From positions 1 through 37,313 of the IMG/VR virus record IMGVR_UViG_3300042378_000048: a DNA stretch of 37,313 nt; one strand, given 5' to 3'. Shown piece after piece: positions 20,101-29,249 of this stretch; position 1 is the first letter of the stretch; every line of letters starts with the position of its first letter. The notes below the pieces were generated by a model. That model made no database searches and had not been told where the DNA came from. It was given only the letters and a program-made list of their open reading frames with translations. Source of the stretch: a virus. A program made the translations under genes and the position numbers.

Positions 20101-23100
20101 TTGCATAGTTAGCAGTAAGACCATTTCTATCATAATCTAATAATCCTAAATTAAAATTAGATTTGTTTTTAGCATTATTAGATTTAAGATTATTATTTTT
20201 ACCTTTTGTAAGAATAGATTTAAAGTCATCTTTTTTACCACCTTTATAATTAAAGTTAGTACCTATGCCACCCACATTAAAACCTGCTGTAATATCATAA
20301 TCATTTTGATTACCAGTAAATCCAAAGTTACCAGTAACTCCATCTCTATCATAATTTAAACCAGCTTCATAATTATATGGAACATCTTTATTTTTTGTTG
20401 CTTTAAAGTTTGCATCAAATCCATTACCCTTATATCCTCCACCAAAATCAAAGTTAGGATTTTCTTTATTAAAGTTATAATTGTAATCTCCAGTAAATCC
20501 ATACTTATCAAATCCTAAATTAAATTTAGCATTAGGATTATTTTCAGCTGTAGAGTTTGTATAATCAGCACTACCTTTAAATCCAAATCTATCTCTATAT
20601 CCTAACCTTGCATTAAAGTTTAATTGTGAATTAGGATTATCACTAGCAAATGTAAAATCTTTAAGAGGAGCTAATTTTCTATCACTAGTTATACTTGTCA
20701 TTTGATTAAATGGACCTACTTTATACCCTAGTCCAACATTACTTAAACCAGATGACATTCCTCTTATATTAGGATTAAATCCTGGTTGTCTTAAACTTTG
20801 ATTTAATCTTTCTTGATATGGATATACAGTTCCACCATTATCCATTTGTGCTCTAATCTTTCTTTCTTGCTCTAACATTTTTTTAGTAGGCTTTTTACTA
20901 GAACCTTTATTAGCTCTAATATTATCCCACAATCCTCTTTTAGAATAAGAACCATCTGCTCTTTTAATCATACCACCTGTTCCATACTCATCTCCACTTG
21001 TTGTAAAATTATTATTTTGTAATACCGATTTTTTCTTTTTCATAGTATTAGTTATTATACCACCATTAGCAGCAGTAGATATAGGAGTATTATTTTGATT
21101 ACTTACAAAAGAATTAAACATTTTAATTACATCTTCTTCTTTAAAAGGAATCATTAAATCTTGTATTTGTGACTTTAATGAATTTTCTTTACTCATACCT
21201 TTTAAAGGAGTAAGTTCTAAATTCTTTTTTAATTCATCATAATGTTTCTTTTCAAATCTTTCATTAACTGGGTCATACATGTTATTATCTAACATCCACT
21301 TTCTAACAGCATCTACTCTTGCTTTTACTTCAGTAGGTCTTTCATAATATTCTTTGTCATTATAAACTTCTTTAAAATCTTCTGGTAAATTAGCTTCATC
21401 TATTGTAAATGGATTATTAAAATACTTTAAACCTCTACGACCTAATGTAGAAGCATGAGAAAGTTCATGTAATTCTGTAGCTGGTAAATCTTGATTTTCA
21501 TTTATAAATACAGTATGAGGATTATTTACTTTACTCTTATAAGACCTTATATTTTTAGCATAATTTAAAAGACTTTCTGTAAGATTTGGATTATCCATTA
21601 TAGTAGTATAACCATAATTTTCTATAAATTTTTCTTTACTTTTTTCCAATTCTTGTAGTTGAGCATTCATTTTATTTTTTTCATCCTCAGAAAATTGAGG
21701 ATAATAAACACCTTCCCAAGCTCCTTTGTCAGAATTTTCATAATCACCAATCTTAACAGTATTTAAATTATTATTTATAAACTGTCTGTAATCATCAGCT
21801 TCAGTAGATATATTTGTTATAGGTTTATTTGTCATCATAGCATACCTTTCATTAAACAAAGGACTGTTTGTCATTTGTTTTAAAAAGTCTAATGATGTAG
21901 TATTTGTTGGTTCTATTGGTCCACCTGTTTGATATTTAGGAAGTTTCTTTTTCGTATTAGTTATTTTTCCTCCCATAGCTTTTTGTTCAGGTGCAGATTC
22001 TTCTTGTGACATTAACTGAGAACCAATTGTACCAGCAGTTGCAACTCCAGTTGTTGCTGGTAATGCTTCATTTAACCATTTTAAAAAGTTTGGTTTATTT
22101 AATCTTTTAATAAGTTCAGGTGTAAATATATAATCATCAGTTTTTATAAATTTATCAAGTGTAGTTTCGTCTATTTGTTCAAATGGACTTTTTATAAATC
22201 CTTTATCTACCATTAATTTTTTTAAATCTCTTGATAACCAAGCTTCTTGTTCTACTGGATCTAATCTGTATTTAGTATAATTATCTCTAATATTAGTTTC
22301 ATCAAAATTTTGAGAAATTGCTTCTTTGTATTTTTCTGGAAATTGTGCTCTCCATTTTTTTGTAAAATGTTCTTTATGTTTTAATTCATGTGGTAATGCA
22401 TTATCTACTCTTACTTGTGTTATATTTAAACCAGGAGTAAATCTACCTAATACCCTACTTTGTCTTTGAGCTTCGTTAAATTCTTCAGTTGTTAAATCAT
22501 CAATACTCTTCTTTAAGTTTTTTAAATATTCATCACCAAAATCTACATTAGTAAATATATTTTTATAATATTCAGGAGTTTGAGTATAATTAGACATTCT
22601 AGTAAAAAGACCAGCTGCATCTTCAAACTCGTTCCTTTGTTGAAATGGCCCAAATAATAAAGAAGGTCTATAATCATTATTTCTCAAAGGTCTTCTTGTT
22701 CTTGTTTCTCGCAATGTTAATTGTCTTGCAAAAGGATTAAAATCAGTTGTTTGTTGTTGGTCAGTTAAAGTTAAATTACTATTAGTAGGTCTTTCTTGTA
22801 TTGATGTATCACCATATTTAACATCAAGCTCTTTAGCTTTTTGCGCATATCTTGGGTCTGATGTTACATTTTTAACATAATCTATTCCTGTTTTATTTTT
22901 AAACTTATTTTTAAATAAGTTTGGTAAAACATCTTGTAATTTATTTAATTGTTTAGCATACTTAGATGTTTTTGTAAATGCTTTTCCTGTTAAAATATCT
23001 AAAGGTACATCTATACCCATTTGTACTAAAGGATTATCAGAAACCAATGCACCAGGAGTCATTTGGTCATTAGTAGGTAACCATTTTTTATCTTCAGATG

Positions 23101-23518
23101 TTAGTTGACCTTCTAACCCCATATCTTTCATTGCTCTTGTTAAATTAGGCAATGCAGAATAATAATCATTTCTGCCTGATAAAGCTTCTCCCATTAATGC
23201 TAATGGAGTATTCATTACTTCACCAGTATAAGCTAATGCAGTACCTACTCCTTGAACTGCTCCTTTTACAAATTTACCTCTACCTTTTCTAACTTTATCT
23301 TGAGCTTTACCTACTCTTTGCTTTTTATAAAATTCATCCCAAAGTTTATTCATACTTTTTGGAACACTTACCCATTCTTGGTCAGCTTCACTCCAAACTA
23401 TATCACCATCTTCAAACTTATCTTCATACATTTGAGCATAATTAGGAGAGTTGACATCGTAAATTTTACTGTCAACTTGTACCTGATTTTTTTTAAGTTT
23501 TTTCTTTTGCTTACTCAT
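17108..23518 (-). CDS. Multi-module cargo protein with two HExxH motifs and beta-hairpin repeats (2136 aa)
   Basis: Modules in order: a basic N-terminus with a hydrophobic Gly/Ala patch (about 84-112); HELKH at 377-381 with E423; HELSH at 684-688 with E730; a conserved phage segment including KRADGSYSKRGLWDNIR (852-868); 11-12 beta-hairpin repeats (about 965-1315); a conserved segment with EGPSHDNGGIPVALP (1491-1505); a Met/Gln-rich run (1566-1613); a helical C-terminal third; and a Pro/Thr-rich tail. About a dozen x-G-G-x-(I/L/V) motifs separate the modules. HExxH plus a downstream Glu is the zincin metallopeptidase signature, so peptide-bond cleavage in the envelope or virion is plausible but unproven. 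The ATG overlaps the muzzle stop as TAATG. Placement between muzzle and polymerase implies a packaged, ejected protein. I am sure of the gene and fairly sure of the virion role; enzymatic activity is inference. Confidence 0.82.
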   Translation of the reverse strand: MSKQKKKLKKNQVQVDSKIYDVNSPNYAQMYEDKFEDGDIVWSEADQEWVSVPKSMNKLWDEFYKKQRVGKAQDKVRKGRGKFVKGAVQGVGTALAYTGEVMNTPLALMGEALSGRNDYYSALPNLTRAMKDMGLEGQLTSEDKKWLPTNDQMTPGALVSDNPLVQMGIDVPLDILTGKAFTKTSKYAKQLNKLQDVLPNLFKNKFKNKTGIDYVKNVTSDPRYAQKAKELDVKYGDTSIQERPTNSNLTLTDQQQTTDFNPFARQLTLRETRTRRPLRNNDYRPSLLFGPFQQRNEFEDAAGLFTRMSNYTQTPEYYKNIFTNVDFGDEYLKNLKKSIDDLTTEEFNEAQRQSRVLGRFTPGLNITQVRVDNALPHELKHKEHFTKKWRAQFPEKYKEAISQNFDETNIRDNYTKYRLDPVEQEAWLSRDLKKLMVDKGFIKSPFEQIDETTLDKFIKTDDYIFTPELIKRLNKPNFLKWLNEALPATTGVATAGTIGSQLMSQEESAPEQKAMGGKITNTKKKLPKYQTGGPIEPTNTTSLDFLKQMTNSPLFNERYAMMTNKPITNISTEADDYRQFINNNLNTVKIGDYENSDKGAWEGVYYPQFSEDEKNKMNAQLQELEKSKEKFIENYGYTTIMDNPNLTESLLNYAKNIRSYKSKVNNPHTVFINENQDLPATELHELSHASTLGRRGLKYFNNPFTIDEANLPEDFKEVYNDKEYYERPTEVKARVDAVRKWMLDNNMYDPVNERFEKKHYDELKKNLELTPLKGMSKENSLKSQIQDLMIPFKEEDVIKMFNSFVSNQNNTPISTAANGGIITNTMKKKKSVLQNNNFTTSGDEYGTGGMIKRADGSYSKRGLWDNIRANKGSSKKPTKKMLEQERKIRAQMDNGGTVYPYQERLNQSLRQPGFNPNIRGMSSGLSNVGLGYKVGPFNQMTSITSDRKLAPLKDFTFASDNPNSQLNFNARLGYRDRFGFKGSADYTNSTAENNPNAKFNLGFDKYGFTGDYNYNFNKENPNFDFGGGYKGNGFDANFKATKNKDVPYNYEAGLNYDRDGVTGNFGFTGNQNDYDITAGFNVGGIGTNFNYKGGKKDDFKSILTKGKNNNLKSNNAKNKSNFNLGLLDYDRNGLTANYAISRDNQDPLIHDAKIGYSKNGFTGNLGFTGNKLDPNYNFNLNFVPEKQGFTTNAAVDYKNKNFDVRTGLGYKGKKFATNVNYKTNLDLEEETGNRSLDAKVGYRGKNFNADANYERQFATEENPATNKLGVNVGYNRNGFGVKAGVDYKTLSEAQKEKDKASPFEVKAGVTYTPKGKAKQKTTPWKLPKEMIKKNESIKLIDENQPTKGQKMINALKESLSPSEYYAQSLNLSKRAYGGTITDDMNNKLPKMWAGGLTPMLFDVGANALVNLTTKAVTDMVKAIREPEQEMRPTKPNTGFTMAYGGMIDPSMYMQQMMYGSYAQGGQVPQNIPVEVEGGEAYELPNGEMGEFEGPSHDNGGIPVALPEQTKVYSKQLKVNGKTMADRKTKREANVAKLEKILSKNPSDKFIKEALKRQQETAALEEQSDMAMQEQANQKQQMQQQAQQGMMQEQAMAGLMQDPAMMQQMGMMMYGGKLVNGTPPYGLLNYISPTLANAVNKQQYNKLIPTENLYGKDFQVMEDLEYDEQGNPMTVVYDDNMSKTKSVNTLNSKTKVANITPPYLTEEQLNQFTNFNTNPLDLRKNVGVDVTKPEPPGVNPYDVMSNIMGNTFENIALSKDPYINTKGGMIPNPLYNEVIGNKMLPEEDPKKPNKFMNFLNKAVDQTGDFFSGLFDKDGKPKKEKGTKSDEGLDYTRGDLMGMAGTLFGGLAPATTTMLNRMMTPKNQNFFREFGAEGLRAMQEAQALSGINRDKQLADIKLGEEASRQRGRNSARGVNTLRAMDIAADMGANQAQNQAYNAYAQQMMQLLGQKAQMENQQDQAVMTGEYQRDLADRQDVDNFYSNLSENFASQSELMQKQGRDMNQAQYNKMILEMSPMFSKYGIGVEMRKGKYVMTHNGEDIDQTTARLIVEKGIEAEKKAALEKASTTTAPVIPNTPVNPTTSNVPVAPVKTSNMIPAINPLGLGNTPYFNPIFKDINIPTVTDKSFIKAATKRR
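19574..20626 (-). repeat. Degenerate beta-hairpin repeat array inside the 2136-aa cargo gene
   Basis: Residues about 965-1315 contain 11-12 degenerate units. Each has a strand such as FNLGF, EAGLNY or DAKIGY, a tight Gly/Asn/Asp turn (DKYG, DRDG, SKNG, NRNG), and a return strand such as FTGDYNYNF or FTGNLGFTG. Unit spacing is mostly 21-32 residues, with one longer insertion near 1092-1120. Alternating aromatic and small residues with short turns on one side and longer polar loops on the other resemble outer-membrane beta-barrel strands. The units are diverged at both protein and DNA level, so this is an old expansion and not a recent tandem duplication. Confidence 0.75.
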
Positions 23519-26500
23519 TATCTTATAGAATTTTGTTCAGTTTCAATAATAAAGTTAGTAGTTAGTTCTACATCCTCAAAGTTAGTGAATCTTAATCTCA
23601 TTACTAAATATTTATCTCTAAAGTTTTCTTGGTCATACCAATCTTTGTTTACATTAATTGCAGCAGGATTAATAACTTTATCAATAGGATATTGAGAAGA
23701 TATAGCTGACCAGTCTTTAGTAAACATAGGAATTGTATAATTAATTCTTACATCTCTAAAATCATTTATTCTCCAATCTCTTTCAGCTCTATCTATTACA
23801 ACTGATGTAGCATTGTTAGTAGTTTGATTCTCATAAAAATCTGCTGGGTTAGCTTGTAAATTTTTAGCAATCAATTGTACTTCACCAGATATTTGTCTGT
23901 TATTATAAACTGTTAATCTGTTAAATGTAACATTTCTTTCTTCATAATAATCTTGATTTACTGCATCATATTTTTTAGCAATAGTTTGTAACATAATATC
24001 TTCCCATAGTCTTGTAGTTATAGGATTAGATACTGATACTGTTTCAATTATATGTGAGTAAAGAGTATCATAATACTTTTGATATAATCCTTGAATATTA
24101 TGTTCCCACTCTGTTTCTCCATCAGCTGAGTAAAAAGTATTTTGGTCTTGAGAATAGAATAGTGGAAGATAAGAATGAAATGATACCCAAGTTTTAGTTA
24201 GCAATGAAAATGAAATAGTAAATGATTTATTTTCAAAAAATGTAGCATCATTAAAAATAATGTTTGTAAAATCTTCTTTAAATCCATAATACACAAAGTT
24301 ATTAGTGTCTATATTAAAATATACTGAACCAGGAATTAATCCTACATAACCAGCATCAATACTTATTATTTGAAAATTATTTACATAGTTAGGTCTTAAT
24401 AAATAATCTCTTTTAGTAAAGATAACTCTTTGATGTCTTGGGTCAAATACTGAATGAATACCTATACCATTAGGATTATTAGGATTGTCAGCATTAGGGA
24501 ATACTTCACCTGTAAGGTCAAAGAATTGTTGAGCAAGATATGGTTTAAGATATTCTTGAAACCAATTATACATACCTTCACCACTTATTTTTGCTAACCC
24601 TCCTTCTGCACCACTAACAAGATATAAACTCTTTTCATATTCAGAAGCATAAAATATACCAAGAGGTGATTTAAGAATACTCCATTTATGATTAGTACCT
24701 GCACTACCCATATCTGAATCTACCATTTTTCTTGGAGGTATTGAGAAGTATTCTCCAGTACCTATAAATGTAACTACTTCATTAACAATACTTTGTTGTA
24801 CATTTTGAGGTAGTAACCATAAACACTCTTCAGTAAATACAAACAATGAATTATTCTTTCTTACTAATCCTGTAATGCCACCATGCTCTGCTTCTATATC
24901 TCTATAATTGTTAGCTAAAAATACTCTATAGTTATCACTTAGTTCTTCTTGAAAACTTGTTTCAGAATAATATACTCTATCAGGAAAAGACTCTAAACAA
25001 TCTGAACAACAATCATAAAGAGATGGTAATGGAAAATAAACTTTTTGTTTATCCATTCTACTAAAGTCAACATTATAGTGATATATCTCTGGACAACAAC
25101 TTGACTTGGCTAAATATTTCTTTTTATCTTCATCAAAGAATAACCATCTATCTCTAAAGTATTCTTCTATATCTTGTGTATAATTATAATAACTACCACA
25201 AACATTATTTTCTACTTGTCTTAAAGCAGTATTAATTTCTGATTCTACATATACTCCAACAAGATGTTCATTAGCATAAAATAAACAATTACCAAGACTA
25301 ACTGACATGCTATCTAATTCAGGGTCTTGACATAATACATCTAATTCACTTTGTTTAAATGCATTCCAAAATGCAGCTATTTTTGTTGCAGTTACTCCTA
25401 CAGCAGCACCACCTATTGCAAGAACTAAAACCCACACAGGTGCTCCTGCACCCACTGTTACTATAGTTATTACTAATGCTGCAACAATAGCAAGTGCTGT
25501 AATTATTTCATCAAAGAATCCTGAAAATGATTCTCTTACTAATGAGTTAGATAAATTAAAATGTGTAATAGATACATCACCTGCATATAATCCAAAATCA
25601 TCAGTTTTTGAATTTGCTTTCAACATACAATTATGCATCTTATAATACTTAATAGAGTTTAATTGACAATGAACATTTCTATCTACTCTCATAGTTATGT
25701 AAGAAATATTCCTTTCATCTAATCCTTGATTAGGAGGAAACAATTGTCCAGTCTTAATCATTTGTACTCTATTAGACCAAGATAAATTATACATTCTTCT
25801 ACCTGGTTCATAAGTATCATCATAAGATAAAGCATCCATTGCAAGTATTTTTAACCTGCAAAGATTTCTACCTGTAAATACACCATTAGTTACTCCACTA
25901 TAATTTTGAACTCTAACTTCTATTCCACTATCCCAATCACCTATAAATGTTCCTACTCCATCATATCTTTCATAATAAAATGTACTATTTGTATATTGAA
26001 ATTCATTTTCTAATTTAATATATTCAGGAACAAGTATATCTTTTTTATATAAAAATTTTGGATTAAATATATAACCATGCCCTCCACCATCTCCATTAAG
26101 TCGAGTAAAATATGTAAATGTAGTATAGTTATAAGAATTAGTATTCTGACTTCTAGCTTTTCCTCCTATACCTGCATCAAGTATAGTTCTATTAAAATCA
26201 TCTCTTTCAGCTCTAACAAAATAATGACCTACAATATCAGGATGTGGATATTCTACATTAGTAAATTTAATTCCTAATAGTTTAAGTGTAGTGTTATTTA
26301 CATAATTTTGATATGCAAAATTAATACTATAAGTAACAGTAAATTCAGCACCCCAACTAGTAATCATTGTACCACTAAATGCTACATTACTAAAAATATC
26401 ATTAGGGTCATTTCCTGGTTCTGTAACTACTGTAAAAGTATATGATGATTCATATAAATCTGATTCTGAAATACTTGTAGTTACAGGAGTTTGTGTAGTT

Positions 26501-28248
26501 GGAGGAGGTATATTATAATCATAAGTAGTAGTTAAATCAATAGCATTTCCAGGGTCAGGCCACACAAACCCATCATTTAAAGTAACTGTAACTGATAAAT
26601 TATAAAATGAATTTATTGAGTTATCATTATCTACATGGTGTTCTAAAGTACGAGAAGGAAACCTATGATGTCTTACAGGTGTACTAACAAGTGGATTACC
26701 ACATATATCTTCTCCCCAATAATCTCCTGATGCACAAGAATCTATATTTTCATAAACACTTCCAAAACATTCCCAATATGCCATTTGTCCTTCAACACCA
26801 GGATTAGTTGCAATAGCAGTTTCATATACTCTCCATTTTTCTACTTTAGGAATTAATCCATCATTATACTGAGTTTCTTGACTTAATGGTACAATATGTT
26901 CTATATTATGAGTCCAAGTATTAATTAAACTATCATCATTTGTAGGTTCACAATTACCTGTATTCCAATTCCATCTTTGATTTTTAGGTGGTCCAGGAAT
27001 ATGATAAACAGGAGATTCAAATCCATCAGCAAATACATAAACTATACCCATAGCATATACTTCACCACCCATAAATCCAATAACTTCATTAGGAGATATA
27101 GGATTTTTAGGATTACCTACTTCACTAATATCTGTATCACCTATTTCTTTTACAATATAACGAGAATGTATTTTAGATGCATATTGTTGAAATCCACAAA
27201 AGTTTACTTGTTTACCTTTTGTATTAGCAAGTAATAATTTATTTTCTAATTGCTCTAAGTGTCTAGCAAGTTCAATATCAATTTTACCTGGTTTAATTTC
27301 CTCAACAGATATTTCTGTATAACCATTTATTCCTCCATCATATATAAATGTAGTTTGGTCAATAGGTATATTAGGAGATACTAAACACTTGTTTACTAAT
27401 CCTGTAAATTGAGTTGCATGAATTGCAGCAATTCTATAATAAGTAAAGTCAGGGTCTAAATTAGATAAATTAATTTGTATTGATTTATTTGTTTTAGCTG
27501 TAACACCTCCTACTCCATCATATTCTAATTGAGATGAACCATTGATATTATTATAAGTTGAAAAAATATTATCATGGTAAATATTAACAGGTCTTGAAGT
27601 TATAATCCAATTAGTAGGATTACCACTTTCATTAAGTAGTTGAATAGCAAAATTATATGAACCTGCTTCTAATTGACCACCAGTATTTAAAACTTCTATT
27701 TCAGAAAAACAAGGAATTTGAAATGGTTGAATTAAATTAAATTTAACACAATTCCATTTTTCACCTACAAATGGGCCAATAGGATTATCTAACCAAGCTA
27801 AATATGCATCACTATAATAATCTTCTAATTTATTAAGATTAACTTGTCTTACAGAATTTAACCCATCTGTAAAATAAATTACTTTTTCACAACCTCTTCT
27901 TATTCTATAAGTTGCATCTATCTGATATTCAATACTAAATCCTAAACATTCAGAATTTACTATTTGAATGTACTCACAATTCTTTACTGTACCTATTTCA
28001 CTATTAGTTCCATTAGTACTAAAGATAACTATCTCATTATCTTTGGTATAAACTTTACCTATTCTATAATATCCATTAGGAAGAGTATAACATTCCTCAT
28101 TTCCTTTTTCATTAGATAACATTGTTCTGTTACCTTCACTTGTTTCATTGACAGCATTAAGTGCATATCTATATGATTCTTTAGGTTGGTCAACAGGATT
28201 AACATCCTGCATCATACCTTTATGTGGTCTATTTACATTGTTATCCAT
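23518..28248 (-). CDS. Tail muzzle / stabilisation protein (1576 aa)
   Basis: The N-terminus contains HKGMMQDVNPVDQPKESYRY, resembling the opening of the crAss-like stabilisation (muzzle) protein that closes the tail end. The body is beta-rich, with many short strands and Asn/Gly/Thr loops. Around residues 1100-1240 there is a conserved-looking block including ANNYRDIEAEHGGITGL, LFVFTEECLWLL and GIFYASEYEKSLYLVSG. A Cys-rich patch (CCPE and CCSDC) precedes it. A long hydrophobic Ala/Val/Ile/Gly stretch lies at about residues 912-963, unexpected for a soluble tail tip. The gene is translationally coupled on both sides: its ATG overlaps the ring-protein stop and its stop overlaps the next ATG, both as TAATG. 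Predicted role: tail-neck/muzzle structure and retention of cargo before ejection. Confidence 0.85.
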   Translation of the reverse strand: MDNNVNRPHKGMMQDVNPVDQPKESYRYALNAVNETSEGNRTMLSNEKGNEECYTLPNGYYRIGKVYTKDNEIVIFSTNGTNSEIGTVKNCEYIQIVNSECLGFSIEYQIDATYRIRRGCEKVIYFTDGLNSVRQVNLNKLEDYYSDAYLAWLDNPIGPFVGEKWNCVKFNLIQPFQIPCFSEIEVLNTGGQLEAGSYNFAIQLLNESGNPTNWIITSRPVNIYHDNIFSTYNNINGSSQLEYDGVGGVTAKTNKSIQINLSNLDPDFTYYRIAAIHATQFTGLVNKCLVSPNIPIDQTTFIYDGGINGYTEISVEEIKPGKIDIELARHLEQLENKLLLANTKGKQVNFCGFQQYASKIHSRYIVKEIGDTDISEVGNPKNPISPNEVIGFMGGEVYAMGIVYVFADGFESPVYHIPGPPKNQRWNWNTGNCEPTNDDSLINTWTHNIEHIVPLSQETQYNDGLIPKVEKWRVYETAIATNPGVEGQMAYWECFGSVYENIDSCASGDYWGEDICGNPLVSTPVRHHRFPSRTLEHHVDNDNSINSFYNLSVTVTLNDGFVWPDPGNAIDLTTTYDYNIPPPTTQTPVTTSISESDLYESSYTFTVVTEPGNDPNDIFSNVAFSGTMITSWGAEFTVTYSINFAYQNYVNNTTLKLLGIKFTNVEYPHPDIVGHYFVRAERDDFNRTILDAGIGGKARSQNTNSYNYTTFTYFTRLNGDGGGHGYIFNPKFLYKKDILVPEYIKLENEFQYTNSTFYYERYDGVGTFIGDWDSGIEVRVQNYSGVTNGVFTGRNLCRLKILAMDALSYDDTYEPGRRMYNLSWSNRVQMIKTGQLFPPNQGLDERNISYITMRVDRNVHCQLNSIKYYKMHNCMLKANSKTDDFGLYAGDVSITHFNLSNSLVRESFSGFFDEIITALAIVAALVITIVTVGAGAPVWVLVLAIGGAAVGVTATKIAAFWNAFKQSELDVLCQDPELDSMSVSLGNCLFYANEHLVGVYVESEINTALRQVENNVCGSYYNYTQDIEEYFRDRWLFFDEDKKKYLAKSSCCPEIYHYNVDFSRMDKQKVYFPLPSLYDCCSDCLESFPDRVYYSETSFQEELSDNYRVFLANNYRDIEAEHGGITGLVRKNNSLFVFTEECLWLLPQNVQQSIVNEVVTFIGTGEYFSIPPRKMVDSDMGSAGTNHKWSILKSPLGIFYASEYEKSLYLVSGAEGGLAKISGEGMYNWFQEYLKPYLAQQFFDLTGEVFPNADNPNNPNGIGIHSVFDPRHQRVIFTKRDYLLRPNYVNNFQIISIDAGYVGLIPGSVYFNIDTNNFVYYGFKEDFTNIIFNDATFFENKSFTISFSLLTKTWVSFHSYLPLFYSQDQNTFYSADGETEWEHNIQGLYQKYYDTLYSHIIETVSVSNPITTRLWEDIMLQTIAKKYDAVNQDYYEERNVTFNRLTVYNNRQISGEVQLIAKNLQANPADFYENQTTNNATSVVIDRAERDWRINDFRDVRINYTIPMFTKDWSAISSQYPIDKVINPAAINVNKDWYDQENFRDKYLVMRLRFTNFEDVELTTNFIIETEQNSIR

Positions 28249-29249
28249 TAGATATAAGAATTATAATATCCTCTAAAATAGTTTCTAAAGTCAGGGTCAT
28301 TAAATTTACGAGATTCTGGTCTAGACATTTTACCAAAAAATCCATAGTACCTATTCATACGAGGTAACATATATTGTCTTTGTTCAAGAATGTTCTGCCA
28401 TTGGTCAACACCTTTAGGCATCATAGCTCTATTACGAGCTTGTTTACAATACCAATGCCAATCCTGTTCTGCTTTTTGTAATTTACCTACTGACCCATCT
28501 CTATTGGCATAAAACTCTCTTTCCATTAACTTCATTACTACATATTTAGTAATAGCAGTAGTGTAAGCATAATGGTCAGGTATCATTGGGTAACCTTGGT
28601 CATCAACAACTTGTCTTACATGAGATAATACTATCTGACCTTTCTCAAAAGAAAATCTAATAGTATCTCCATTTATAATAGTGTATTCATCAAATACTCC
28701 TGAACCTGCATTATATAATTTATCCTGGTCAGGATTAGAACATACAAGTGAATTAAAAAATGTATGGTTAGCAAGTCTTATAACTGAAAAACATTTGTTG
28801 TACAAATAAGATGAAGCATAATATCCTACCTCATCTCTTAAATCAAAATATGGTCTATAATATGCTAAGTCATATTCTTGTAATGGTTTTCCATCACAAT
28901 CAATAGGTACAGGTATAGCTGCAGGAAGTGGTGCTAAAGATGAAACTTCTTCAGATAAGTTAAGTACATCAGATGGACAAAGACCACATTCTCTTATATC
29001 ATCCCAACATATATTTCTTATTACCTGTACAATAGCATGAAGTCCATTAGGAAGAGAAGCCTGATGATTTCTTACTTCTATAAATGCAACTGCTTCTTCA
29101 TAAAGAGTAATGGCACCAATAGCTTCTAAAGCTTCAGCAGTCCATTCAATAACATCTGATTCATTTATATTTTCTAATGAACCAAAATCTCTTCTAAGTT
29201 TACCAAGTATTCTATTTACAGATACATAGGGTGTAACTTCATTACTCAT
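28248..29249 (-). CDS. Tail tubular / ring protein, P22 gp4-like (333 aa)
   Basis: Length, position immediately before the muzzle gene, and sequence character match the crAss-like tail tubular protein related to P22 gp4 (ring protein 1 type). The N-terminal helical part (SVNRILGKLRRDFG, then DVIEWTAEALEAIGA) is followed by a beta-rich middle and a C-terminal helical region with KYVVMKLMEREFYANRDG and WHWYCKQARNRAMMPKG. It probably stacks below the portal and holds the muzzle. The ATG overlaps the IHF-like gene's stop as ATGA and the stop overlaps the muzzle start, so stoichiometry may be set by coupled translation. The assignment rests on recalled family features and synteny. Confidence 0.82.
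   Translation of the reverse strand: MSNEVTPYVSVNRILGKLRRDFGSLENINESDVIEWTAEALEAIGAITLYEEAVAFIEVRNHQASLPNGLHAIVQVIRNICWDDIRECGLCPSDVLNLSEEVSSLAPLPAAIPVPIDCDGKPLQEYDLAYYRPYFDLRDEVGYYASSYLYNKCFSVIRLANHTFFNSLVCSNPDQDKLYNAGSGVFDEYTIINGDTIRFSFEKGQIVLSHVRQVVDDQGYPMIPDHYAYTTAITKYVVMKLMEREFYANRDGSVGKLQKAEQDWHWYCKQARNRAMMPKGVDQWQNILEQRQYMLPRMNRYYGFFGKMSRPESRKFNDPDFRNYFRGYYNSYI

Noticed and set aside
23252-23695. Plus-strand open frame of 147 codons spanning the junction of the muzzle and 2136-aa genes
   Set aside because: Both underlying minus-strand genes are strongly supported; the plus-strand product is Phe/Ile/Ser-rich antisense sequence with no start context or motif.
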